Source of the DNA: Panorpa germanica
Taxonomy: Eukaryota; Arthropoda; Insecta; Mecoptera; Panorpidae
Assembly (NCBI GenBank): GCA_963678705.1
Contig: OY783207.1
Span: forward strand, 24,960,001-25,024,000
Length of the DNA stretch: 64,000 bases
Reading direction: 5' to 3'
The position numbers were made by a program, and so were the translations under genes. Shown here one piece after another: positions 46,612 through 57,759 of the stretch. Under the pieces are notes generated by a model, which saw only the letters and a program-made list of their open reading frames with translations, was not told the DNA's origin and made no database searches. The first letter of the stretch is position 1. Every line of letters starts with the position of its first letter.

Positions 46612-46840
46612 TAACGTTGACCTATTTCCGATGCTTCCTACTATGGTGGCAGTATTTATGGTTTCGTGGTCTCCTATATGTAGACAATGTCGCTGCCTAA
46701 TAAATTTACGATTATGTATGTACATAATCAATTTAATTTGATAGCAACCAAACCAAGAAAATATAACTCCAATCCGAGATCGAACCCTGAAGGCACAGCA
46801 ATCTGGTGTAAAGCATCACTGTCTTGTCTGCCACCATTTG
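46612..46840 (-). mobile_element. tRNA-derived SINE-like element, copy S5
   Basis: On the minus strand the head contains GGGTTCGATCTCGG (complement at about 46774-46787), a good B-box. It is followed by TTTGGTTGCTATCAAATTAA, ATGTACATACATAATCG, CCATAAATACTGCCACCATA and the 3' end AGCATCGGAAATAGGTCAAC with an AT-rich tail. With S3 it is the most complete copy of the family, about 230 bp. Confidence 0.7.
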
Positions 46841-46844
46841 AGAC

Positions 46845-48985
46845 AGAATATTTATAACCATAAAATATATTTATAAGAAAATATCGGGCTTGCACATTTT
46901 ACAGTATAATAATTTTGTTAACGGAAAGCCGGAAAATATCTTATAGACTTAATAAGATCCATCGAAGTGTGGGGGTGGAGGGAGGGATAAGTGGCAGAGG
47001 TTGTCATGGTAGAAGCTTCGTCAGACTACATAACGAAATAAGCAGTATATATCTTACTTTTGCTTGTGTCATGAACTGCATTACAAATTATAATGACTCT
47101 CTAACCACAAAACATAAATAGTACGTAAAATACGTATAACGTTTTACTTAAATGAAGCCTAGTAAATATTTAATCAAAATGTGTTTCCATTTTGTCAGGA
47201 CTGGATCAAGAGAAATTTATTGTTGACGCCCCTCCACACGTATCCTCTTTGAAAGAAAAACAACAAATATTGCTTATTAAATATATACAATTAAGCATAA
47301 TTCAGGGCCAGTCATTTTGGCGACCAGATTTAGCATCATGACCATCGGACTGGTTCTGCATGTTGCCTGAAATCCGTTTATATTATCGGGCTAAATAGAC
47401 TTTATAATCCTTTAATCTTTAAGAACAAAAATCTTAAGGTTCGATAATCCGAAACTAGAAAATTTTATAATTCTGTTAATCCAAAAAATGATCATTTTTT
47501 GATCCTAATATCAATAACGTAAAACATATTATACCGGCAGATAATGACAGAAAAGTTCTTGCAGTGTGGCCTTATAGGACCCCAGGTGTGCAATTTCATA
47601 ATTAATCAAAAAACGGACATGAACCTTACCGCTGAACGTCGGGATTTCAAACTTTTCGAAAGAATTACTACTTTAAACGATTTTAATTGAAATAGTAAAT
47701 ATGTCAATATAAATTTAAAAAATCGGACTTTAAAAACTGGCTTTGCAAGCCCATTGAATAACGTTGCATATTATTAACAAGCAGTAAAATTTGACAGAGC
47801 ACCAAAGCATGACCATAAATTAATTTTTAAAATAATGTTTTGTTGCTATAACTGATAACAGCAAATATGAATTATGCATTTTAACAAAAGCAATTATTTT
47901 TAATAACAAATACTTAAATTCTACAGCATGTAACATAATGTGAAACATATTTGTGTTACATTAGCAGCAATCGTTGGAAAACCGAGTGTTGATAATTATT
48001 GAAAAACTATAAAATAAATAGAAAAGTAGCACACATCATTAATTTTAACGACAGATTTTAATTGTGTTGTTGTACACGAATTCGATCAAACACCGCGCAA
48101 ACCAAGTGCTTATTTATTGTTATTTTTTATTAGTGCATGAAATATGGAGGGCAGTAAACGAAAGTGAAAAAAACATCGTCGAATTTCTAAAGCTGCGTAT
48201 CCACAAAACAAAAACGTTCTCAGCTAAACGTCATTGAACTATGTTAAAACTAAGAATAACGACTTTACTAAAAACTTTCCCCATACTTTCCTCCTTTTCC
48301 TCTTTGGCATATTTATTTTAATCACAACACATGCAAAAATTAGATGCTGTTGTAATTTGAGTTTTGATAAGGAACCACAACCACAAATTCTTTCATATTA
48401 TCCTGGATTAACTCTTAAAAGCCCAAAACACATTCGAATATGTTGAACCGAACCGAGCATGCTCGCTATTTTGATGTATACTTGTAGTTAGAAAATGCTT
48501 CGTCGAATTCGTTTGGTTTTAGTAAGTGAAACAGCTCTGGATTTAATTAAAACACAATTATATTCTAACACGAAAATTACCTGATGGAATCAATACAGTT
48601 ACTTGTTCTCTATCTATTTGCCGTTTTTGGTGTTGATTTTCTGATAGCTGTATTAAAAATGGCTTTAACCGACAAGAGAACGTTCAGGTTTTGTGACAAT
48701 GAAGCACAACAAAGAAAATTTAAAGTAAATAATTAGAAAAAATAGATAAATACACATTTGAATAACGAAATATTTTTGGTACTTTAAAACTAAAATATAT
48801 AAAAGTACACGAAAAGTTTCCAATATGTTCGTGAGGGTAAATATTGGCAAAGTAATTTAATATAATAAAAACACCTTAGACAAATTATGAGTTCCAATGC
48901 ACATTTATTCAATATTAGCAATGCGACCTTACTCGACCATATGAGAGACCTCATTCCTTTTGTTTTTCAAAGCAATATTATATAT
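46845..48985. other. Unassigned sequence
   Basis: AAAAGCCCAAAACACATTCG at 48417 resembles a sequence at 35015. Short frames without motifs. Nothing else was supported. Confidence 0.4.
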
Positions 48986-48989
48986 TTGG

Positions 48990-49240
48990 GCCTTCAAGGT
49001 CTAACTAGCCTAGCCAATATTGTTAGTCCCTTAGCTTCTGACGTATCCATCACAGGAAGCAGTTTGTTAACGTTGCTTGATGGATACTCAGCTTTACACT
49101 CATGCATTTTTGTTTTAACCTCAAAATGCAAAAGTATGTCAAGCTGTTCATGAGACGTAATTTGTTGCAAGGACGTGAACACGGACGTGGACGTAGACTG
49201 CCATAGAGCGTCTTAATTTCATCTACAACTGAAATATGTC
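48990..49240 (-). pseudogene. Coding-like, frameshifted sequence of unknown origin
   Basis: On the minus strand one frame reads VVDEIKTLYGSLRPRP and a second continues with SLQQITSHEQLDILLHFEVK, TKMHECKAEYPSSN and SEAKGLTILARLVRP before TGA. Two abutting frames with balanced, non-AT-driven composition suggest a decayed coding sequence with one frameshift. The opposite-strand frame (48887-49153) is the mirror of the same DNA. I do not recognise the family. Confidence 0.25.
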
Positions 49241-49284
49241 ATTTTGTCACTTTATATGTAAATTCACATCCTAAGTAATAACGC

Positions 49285-49600
49285 GCAACATGCGCTCCAT
49301 ACACATCGCGTATTTATGTAAATTTGTTTTATAAATTTGAACAAAACTTCGCGCGACTAGTCATTCGCGTCGCGCCGCGTCTGTTGTCAGCCGTTCGCCT
49401 TCCCACGTGTCGCCGTCGTCGTAGTCGTCGTGCTGCAGGGTTCGGTCTCCGACGAAGAACCATCCCCGGCTTTACGATTCCCTAGGTATTGATTTCGACG
49501 CCGCCGTAGCCATAGTCGTCGCCGTCGCCGTCGCGGTGTCTGTGTCAGATAGGAACTAGATAAACCTAGTGCTGGCTGCACTTATATGACTCTCTTACTG
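49285..49600. other. CpG-dense, GC-rich island with GTC/GCC triplet runs
   Basis: Against an AT-rich background this stretch is full of CG dinucleotides: CATTCGCGTCGCGCCGCGTC at about 49363, CGCCGTCGTCGTAGTCGTCG at 49410 and CGTCGCCGTCGCCGTCGCGG at 49517. One minus-strand frame gives a threonine run (STTTTTTATRGK) and the plus strand gives other homopolymer-like runs. It could be a promoter with a 5' exon of a host gene or a satellite-like insertion. No start codon, splice pair or domain settles it. Confidence 0.4.
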
Positions 49601-51200
49601 CCAACAGAAATAAACTTAAAAGTCCAACTAATGTGACCCTGTCTGACCTTTACCCTACAAAAGTTCGCACAACTGGAGGCGCTGTTACTAGGGGATGTTA
49701 GCGTGCCAGGATGGCACCCTCTGGCTCTCGCGTTGCCAAAATCAATTTCATTTGAACATGTACTGAATATATGGTCTGCAAATTATACGTGTACGCTGAC
49801 AGTACCATTGTATGGATAAAAATATTCAATCGATTCTCCTCGAGCTATTTTTGTCATGGTACTGCTCAGCGATTCGTCCCAATAAATTATAATATGTAGA
49901 AACAAGTAAACTTATTGGGGGCAAATATTTATTGGTGATTCCATTTATAAATTCGCCATACATTCCCTTGAAGAATTATTCATCCAATGACAAACCAGGA
50001 CGAATAAGCATATCGGAAAAGACAAAAGTAATTCTTTCCTTACTAGTTGCAAGCGAACGGTACTGTTTGGCATTACGCTCATCAGAGCCGCATTACCGTA
50101 TGGATTAAAATGTTATATGGCCTGCAGAAGAGAGTTAATTATAGCATTTAATTTTATTGGGGTACATTTAAATTTAGCGGGGAGAGGGGATCTAAGAAAA
50201 GATCCCCTTATTAAAGCTTCACAGTACTAGCTACATAGAATCATCCAATAGCTTAATCCTTAATACCTTCAGATAAATTAATGGCTTGGTGAATTGTTGG
50301 GTATAATTTTAAATGAGAAATTATTTGTGTATTCTAGCAACCTATTATTTTTGTGTTTTCTTTTTTAAATAAATTCATCCTCTATGATATTTACTTTTTA
50401 CATTATGGCTGTATTCTTTTTTCAAATAAATTCAATAAAACAATTTTGATGGAATTTGGGCATATTTCTTGTATATCAGCAATAGAGTGGGCGGGGCGGA
50501 ATTTCTTGGGAAATCACATTAAGTTTTAGTTCCCGTCTTCCGGAAAAAATGTAACATAAAATATAATACGAGTACACTGCGTTGCAAGATTATCTCTAAA
50601 TAAATGTAAGTGATCAATCAAATGGTATGTTATATGAAGGGTAGAAACATTAAGATATTTTAAAAATAACAAATCGATAGTGAAAATGCAACACTCATGA
50701 TCAAGTGGTCCTATAATTACGTACAGTAATTTATTGTCGTCATTTATATTAAGTGGAACTATAATTATGCATTATGATTTCCTGTTTTATTTTATTAATC
50801 ACATTATAAAGTCGATTGCTGACAAAAATATTAATAATCTAAATTTGCATTCTAATTATAAACTATTGTATAATAACTATAAACATTGCCGAAATATATT
50901 TTGTATGAAAATAAATTTGTATTCTTTCCAGGCTTAATCCGTTATCGCTGTTTAAACTAGCTATTTTGTTTTTGTCGGCTTATTTCCATATTATGCTTTT
51001 TTATTTTTGAGTAATAGTTAATAGCTATTAATTATATTGTACTTTAAAATTAAATAATTTGCACAAATTTATTATTTTACATTAACAAAAGTTAAATATA
51101 GCTCAAGATGATATCAAAGACCTTAAACATAACTAACTGTCTCTCTCGCACTCGCTTATATGTATATTGCCTTAGCGCTCGCACCTATAGCCGACGTTCA
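49601..51200. other. Unassigned sequence
   Basis: GGGGAGAGGGGATCTAAGAA followed by AAGATCCCC near 50180 is a small inverted repeat. No gene or repeat family was recognised. Confidence 0.4.
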
Positions 51201-51204
51201 ATTA

Positions 51205-51522
51205 TGTCTGGCAGGATGTTATGCACATCGAAATGGTCTGGCGATTTGAGAAACATCTTTAAATAGTAGCCCAACTAACATGAAAAATTTAGAATTTATA
51301 CTATTGTTTAACACATTTTGTTAAACTTTGAAATGGTCTGGCGGATGGTTTCCTCCATCCACTGGTCTGGCATTGATGTACGTGATATATAATAGTTCCC
51401 CGTATAAAATATAAAAAAATCAGCCTTTATACTATGATGTAATTTTTCAGCAACTTATGCACCTTTACTACCTGTTACCTGGCTAAGCAATCACGACTCA
51501 AGGTTCATAATAGGTCTGGCGG
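51205..51522 (+). repeat. Cluster of five TCTGGC motifs (four GGTCTGGC)
   Basis: GGTCTGGC occurs at 51235, 51335, 51363 and 51513, and TGTCTGGC at 51205. Two copies share the longer GAAATGGTCTGGCG. Spacing is irregular (about 30, 100, 28 and 150 bp), unlike a tandem satellite. It resembles subterminal transposase-binding repeats or a transcription-factor site cluster. No flanking inverted termini were found. Confidence 0.55.
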
Positions 51523-52075
51523 GCCTGCGCTCCGGAGCTATATTTTTTAGTATAAAAATACATTTTATAAAGTTTCACATCCATTTCTCATAATTTATAC
51601 AATTTACCTAATTTAACTTTTTTATATTTCCAGGAAATTTGTTGCTTTTAAACTGTTTTAAAAGCAATATTGCTTTCTTATGGTGTTAAAGCCTCATAGT
51701 TGTGAGGAATATCACTTCCAAATAATTCAATAATTATATTACAGAACACCTAAATCCGAAAATCTCAAAACAATACCCTAAATAAGGATATACCATGATC
51801 TAAAGTGTAGTTTCAATAGAAATCCTCCTGTCTGAAAGTATAGTATCATTTCGTAAGTACGTATTAATAAATCTATCTTTAATCGCTCTTTAATTAATCG
51901 CGCGAATCTTAGAATACGTATATCCACATAAGAACAGCCCCTCGGGAAGACGTTTATATCGATTCCACTTCACTGTAGTCCCCTTTTATAAGTCTTGTTC
52001 TAACGGCTAACCCAATCAATAAACTGCCGTAATTACGTACCAGACTCGCGTAGAAGATAGCTAAAAGCGTTCGTT

Positions 52076-52121
52076 GGCCCACAGCCCACAGCCCACAGCC
52101 CATGGCCCATGGCCCATGGAC
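52076..52121. repeat. Short tandem repeat GCCCACA / GCCCATG
   Basis: Three to four GCCCACA units run into about three GCCCATG units. The minus-strand frame over it (PWAMGCGLWAVG) is a repeat translation. Confidence 0.75.
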
Positions 52122-52587
52122 ATATAAAGGTAAACGTAAACGCCCTTCGCCCTCAGCCCTCGTTAAGACAAACACTTACAGATAAAGAGTTTGGAAACGA
52201 TTAGTATTTTCTTAGGGTTCCATCGAACCAGTGACGTAGCTACGGTATAGCCAGGGTGCGAAATGCTCAAGGGTCCGCCTCGTGTGGATATGCTTGGACA
52301 AATAAACCGAGAAAAAGTATATATTTCAACAAAATTCTAGATCTCTAGGCAGATTATATTGCATAAACAATACTTCTAGAAACAAATTATTATTTCCTTT
52401 TCTTGAGGTGGAGGGACTGTATTCTGGCCGTACCTAGGAGGGGAGATTCAGATTATTTTCCTTTTTTCAGATTTATTTACTTTTAGAAAAGTATATTGGT
52501 TTGAAAATCGAATTTTTTGACAATACAATAAATTGAGAATAATTTGGAATTATAACTCAAAACTTGAACTTTCCCTATTAACCATTA

Positions 52588-53310
52588 GGGCTTCACACGA
52601 GACGACATAAGGCGAGAGTTTCAAAAATCTCGCCTCATTCTCGTTAGTTTAGAAAAAAATAGGTATTGTTTGTCTCGTCTCGTATCGTCACATCTCGTTA
52701 TTGTGAGAACTTACTTCTAAGATAGTCCTAAACAAAGTAATTCATTAAATTATTTCAGCTAATTATTTTATTTATTCTGAATTTTTCACACACTTAGCAT
52801 ATTTCCATCAATTGTATCAAATTTAAAAGAAAATTTAAACTTGGAAGAATTTTTTTTTATACACAGTTGACCAACTGGTTCAATTTCACTTAATGCATCA
52901 TAGCTTTCATCTAATCTTGGCTTTTTTCTCAGGTTGACACTACTAACACCTACACTCTACGACATTTTTGCGACACCTAAATGTCTTTGAACAATCGCAT
53001 TGTAAATAATTTATATTCACATTTATTATCCCTTAAAACATTCTTTTCCGTTCGGCTACAAAATGTTGTAAAAGACAAAATTATAAAATAAAGTATTTAA
53101 TAGATGTTTGTTTACCAGATTTTATATTTCGTAAATGTATGTAATGTTGCTGTTAGTTTATTTTTCTAGCAATTTTTTTTTTTTTTAAATAACGTTAACG
53201 AGACCAGAAACGAGACTCTGGGGTCACGCCGTATGTGGTCTTGGTACCGTCTCAATAGTTTTCAGAAATGTCTCGTCTCGAGATGAGAAAAGTCTCGTTC
53301 TCGTACCATC
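52588..53310. mobile_element. Nested element rich in CTCGTCTCG motifs
   Basis: GGGCTTCACACGAGACGACA with TAAGGCGAGAG on the left is mirrored by CACATACGGCGTGACCCCAG with AGTCTCG and GGTCTCGTTAACG on the reverse strand of the right. TCTCGTCTCG or its complement occurs several times near both ends (52671, 53272). It looks like an older DNA transposon with degenerate subterminal repeats inside the hAT-like element. Confidence 0.45.
52786..52956 (-). pseudogene. Coding-like fragment inside the nested element
   Basis: The minus-strand frame gives SVNLRKKPRLDESYDALSEI, then EPVGQLCIKKNSSK, and stops after DGNMLSV. The K/R-rich then acidic composition is protein-like and more balanced than chance AT-rich frames. 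A TAG-containing acceptor-like sequence precedes it. It may be a remnant of the element's own protein or a captured exon. No family recognised. Confidence 0.3.
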
Positions 53311-53759
53311 GTATTCCATTAGTGATACAGAAGCTGCAAAAATGGATGAATAGAGAATAAAAATATAAAATATAGCAAAAAGAATTAATAGAAGCATAAT
53401 CTTGATATAACGACCATTTATATAACAAATTATAGATAAAACAAACAAAATTTTCAGTCCGTGTCACACGCATAATTTAACACTGGTGAATTCACGCGGG
53501 AATTCACCTATAAGCTGTTACAGTAATTTTATGGACAGTATTTCTGACCTTTTATTAATATTCATTTTTTACGTCATCCTTTCCGCCAATTAGGGCTCGC
53601 CCGTAATCTACATGGTCCCATTTTCGCTTTTTTTAAGAACACACCATGACCCATGAAGTACATTTTAGCTACGTCACTGGTTTTAACGAACATAAAACGA
53701 AGTACATACTCGTAAGTAATTGCCTAAACTTGTAAGTAATAGGAAGGACGCTTCATCAG

Positions 53760-54050
53760 GACATTGCTATGGCTAAGTCTTCCCGTTTTCCTCCCATTTC
53801 ATGCATATTTAATATTAACGTACTCGATGCTCATTCAGCCGATGCTCCAAAGCTACTCAACTGCTCAATGTTCATATATTATGCAAAGAATTCGTTATCG
53901 TCAACAGCCAGTAACATAAGCAAGGTTAGTTCGCGTTGGAGCTGCTGTCTTGCTGTGTTGGTGTTGTTCTTATCAGATGATTTCCCCTGGAGCATCACCA
54001 ACTCTGGACTCCAGGCAAGGTTTCTGTCCTGTCTAAAACGTTAAGCCAAA
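53760..54050 (-). pseudogene. Decayed coding-like sequence of unknown origin
   Basis: One minus-strand frame reads QDRNLAWSPELVMLQGKSSD, then NTARQQLQRELTLLMLLAVD, a stop, then MNIEQLSSFGASAE, another stop, and MHEMGGKREDLAIAMS, all in the same register. Protein-like composition continuing across two stops is typical of an old pseudogene. A 91-codon plus-strand frame covers the same DNA (MAKSSRFPPISCIF...) and is the competing reading. I do not recognise either. Confidence 0.3.
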
Positions 54051-57000
54051 GAGGAAGGAAATGAGTTTTTAAAGTTTAATTTAAAATGGTTTATCTTGTT
54101 TCCAAGGAAAATGTGTTCTGTATTGTGTTACAGATATACGAAATATAATGGGATTTTTTAGGGAAAATTATTTAGCAGCATGGAAAAGATTGAAAATCAA
54201 TCGCTTTAATAGGTTCAAACATGTACATTAAATATAGAGATTTGGTGAAAATATAACCAAAAATGTAATTTATTTTTGTAGAATTTGGCTACTAATATGC
54301 GCATATTACAGGAACTTTGAACTCAGTCTTATTGTAAATTTGGGAGTTGTTCTGTTTTGTGATCTAATTAGTTGTCTGCTTATATTTTATGATGCACTTA
54401 GAGTCATATAATCCAAAAACTCTGAGCATTCCTTCAAGATTTCTGAATATTTTAAAAAATGTAGCTATCTGAAACTAGAGCTATTAAAAACTTTGTTATA
54501 CAGCATTCGTTTTATATGTTAGGCCGAATTGTTTTTAATGATTTTTAAATGAAACACAGCATTTGACCGCATTTTACAGCATATTTTTCATATGTAATAT
54601 TCTCCTAGACTTTTGCTGATATTTCAGCAATTTGAAACTGCCAATTTCTTTTCGAATGAACACCAAAACTTAAGTATTGAAATTGAGATAGGTTCTGGTG
54701 TACTCCTTTCTCTTTCGACTAATTACGAGTTGATGGGGACCTGTCGATATCACCACATTATTCGGCCGATAAACTTTAAATATCTGTCCTCTAAATATCC
54801 TATTAACTCTACTCAAGAGTCAAAAAGCAAACATTAAATGGAAAAACTTTACCGAAATGTTAACGGCTGCAATCCAATATCCCTATATTCCGTTACTTTT
54901 ATTTATTTTAGTTTTTGGATTTACCTTTTTCTAAGTGAACATTTGTTCGATAAATCCGGTAGCTTCGGCAACACTTTACAAAATCATTTAAGCCCCGGCT
55001 CCTGTGAAGCATTTTTGTTTGTCGTTTCCATTTTGTTCACAACATAAAACACCAACACATCAAAAGGACTTTGGTCATAACCTTAAAAAACAGGGAACTT
55101 TTACATAACATTTATTGTAAGTGTATTTCATATTACTAACAATAACCATGAAGGAGTATATCGACCAAATGATATCTCATCATATATTATATTTTTGTTT
55201 CAGTTTTTTTTATTGTATTCTGCGTTTCAACTGTTAGGATTTTCTTGCATTAATTGTAATATAATAATAGTAGATAGTAATTAATTTTGTAGATTTGTTT
55301 ATTTTATGTAGTTAATATATTTCTTGACTTTCTGGATTGTTTATCATCGGTTCAATATTAATTTATCCATTTCTTAACGACCATTATCATTTAACTATTT
55401 AGTATTTCTTGATTCTTTTGTGGAAACCTTTTACTTCAAAGGCTTTTTTTTTTATTATAATTTCTTGGGCATCTTAGGCACGTAGCCTTTTATCGCCGCT
55501 AATATTGTTTTGTTTTTTCTTATACTTTATATCCCGACAAAAAGAATTATCTATTCTGCTAATATAAATGTCGGTTTCGCAATCAAAAAGGCGATGTTAG
55601 CAGGAAGCGTCTGCGAAGTTTGCAGCACCGCCCTTTAAAGTTCATAAAGGCTTTGTTTATTTCGATCGATCTTAAAATTTAATAGCTAAATTTAGACATC
55701 GCAAAATCATTTATTTAGCATTATATTTGCATTTATTTTACAGTATTTATTTTCGTCGCTGAAAAGAGACTAAATTATGAAACCAGAGGCTACAAAAATT
55801 AAGATCGCTCTTATTTATTAAAGATTGGTGCCATTTTGTTCAACAGTCAAACGGTGACTATTACATTACTAATTTTTTTGGTAATTAGAAGAAATTAAAT
55901 TTAGAAAAAGGTGTTTTTAGAAGGATACGAAAACGCAAAAAATAATTTAGAATTTGAGTAACATGTATTGGAAAGTGAGATTATGTTGTTTGTCAATTTA
56001 CAAAGGTTTAGACGCTATTACATTTATAAAGAACGACGGGTTGTACAAGCAAAATTAAGATACTGAATTGCACTTTCGATATGTCCGGGCGTAGCAATAG
56101 AAGAGCCTCAAGTTTATAGCAAACATAATTATTCCTCAGCTTAAAGAGTTTGATGATGGATCTCGTTGGATCCCCAAAGGATAGATTTAATAAAATGCAG
56201 CACTCAGCCTGAAACTTTTAACTATTTCTCCATTGATACTTGCTTTTCGCAGATATTTATTGATTGCTTTTTATCAAATTTTCCCATGCATTGGACATAC
56301 AAACAACTGACATTTAATATGTTTTGTATTTGTTCCATTTTGTAAGTTAAGACCGCTATAAAAATATAAGAGCGATCGTTAATTTTTAAACCATTTTAAA
56401 TATTTTCATCAGAGCGATCTTAAACCATCGTTCACAATATTCAACACTGTCACGCCCTATAAATCAGGTCGATATGATAATAAGGAAAATTTACAACTAT
56501 TCCCAAATATGTCAACCGATATTTTCAGCTATTCTTTGGAAGTATTCTTACAAGAAGAAATATTTCTGATTCTTTAGACTAATGAGAAATATTCTTTCTG
56601 TTACGTTACATTGCTCTTTGATTCATAGTATTTTGTAAATCATCCCTTATTGCCATACAACCCTAATGTTCAGTAAAACAAGAATTCAAGTACTTTACTT
56701 TAACAGCTGCTTGCAGGTCCACAATTATAAAATAACAATTTATCTTTTTTCGTGGTTTCGTGCCTTATCGCGCCAAGAACACCCACTAAATTACCCCACG
56801 GATGAGTGACCACCCTAAGTACTGCGCCATCACCAGTTTATTGTTTAGAGAGTTTTATGAGGTTTATGTGGAGCGAAATAAATAAAAATGTTACATTTCA
56901 CTGTACGACGTTGTTCGAGTAATTATTTCAAATTGTTTTGAAAATGTACAAGTAACGGACAAAATTATTTTCAGGTAAATTTATGTAGTATGCTTATCTT

Positions 57001-57570
57001 TGCACATTCATTTCAAATTGTTAAAAATATGTGGTGGAAAAGTAATAAGGTTTTATAAAACAAAATACGAAAACACTTTATTGAGTTGAGTTAAGATATA
57101 AGATGAAATGACGTTACTTCAATTGTTTACAACTAGTATATACTATTATATTGTTTATACGTATCTAGTATGCCACCTTAATATTTATTCAACCAAAATA
57201 TCAACATTTTATAATACTGTGGCTGGTAGTCCCTAACTACACCACTGTCTATAGTTACTATATGATTTTACTTGCACTTATTATCCATATACGATTATAT
57301 TATCAGCTAATCAATTTATTGTTTATTAAAAGTTAACGGCAAGTTTTGGACAATATTTCCACATGCAAAATCTAATTTTAAAACCGTACATTTTTTGGAT
57401 AGTCTAATTTTCCATAGTTAAAACTGCAATTTATATACGTTTATTTTATTCCTTTTAAATAATGAAATAAGATATTTTCTTTTATAACATTTCTGATACT
57501 GATATCTCATGAACAGCACACCATCAACAATTTGAATTAGTTGAAGCTTATATATTTGCAATAATGCGTT
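54051..57570. other. Long stretch without recognisable features
   Basis: AT-rich with short motif-free frames (for example 54613-54837 and 54838-55047, head to tail). Nothing was supported. Confidence 0.4.
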
Positions 57571-57575
57571 TCGTT

Positions 57576-57757
57576 CAGGCCTGGATGTGAGGGGGGGGGG
57601 GGGGGTTGCTGCCCCGGGGCCTCCACAAGAGAGAGCCCCCTCAATAGAGATCAGAGCAATAAATTTTTGAAAAAATTGTTCCTTTTATTCGGAAAATAAT
57701 TAGGGGCCTCCGCTCCTTCGTTGCCCGAGGGCCTCTACAGCTCTGAATCAGACCCTG
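57576..57757 (+). mobile_element. G/C-rich hAT MITE, copy 3, with 8-bp duplication
   Basis: The left end CAGGCCTGGATGTGAGG and the reverse complement of the right end CAGGGTCTGATTCAGAG are imperfect inverted repeats. The flanks GTTTCGTT (57568-57575) and GTTTCGTC (57758-57765) agree at 7 of 8 bases, the length expected for hAT insertion. The interior has a 15-G run (57591-57605), GCCCCGGGGCCTCCACAAGA and CCCCTCAATAGAGAT, as in the copies at 5836 and 44439. Confidence 0.8.
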
Positions 57758-57759
57758 GT

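Larger units (their letters stand above)
52229..53679. mobile_element. hAT-like DNA transposon, 1.45 kb, non-autonomous
   Basis: The left end CAGTGACGTAGCTA (52229-52242) has an inverted match at 53666-53679 (TAGCTACGTCACTG). CAGTGRCGTAGCTA is a widespread hAT terminus. The 8-bp flanks (CATCGAAC and GTTTTAAC) agree only partly, so the target duplication is eroded or absent. The interior holds a second, nested element (52588-53310) and no intact transposase. Confidence 0.6.
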
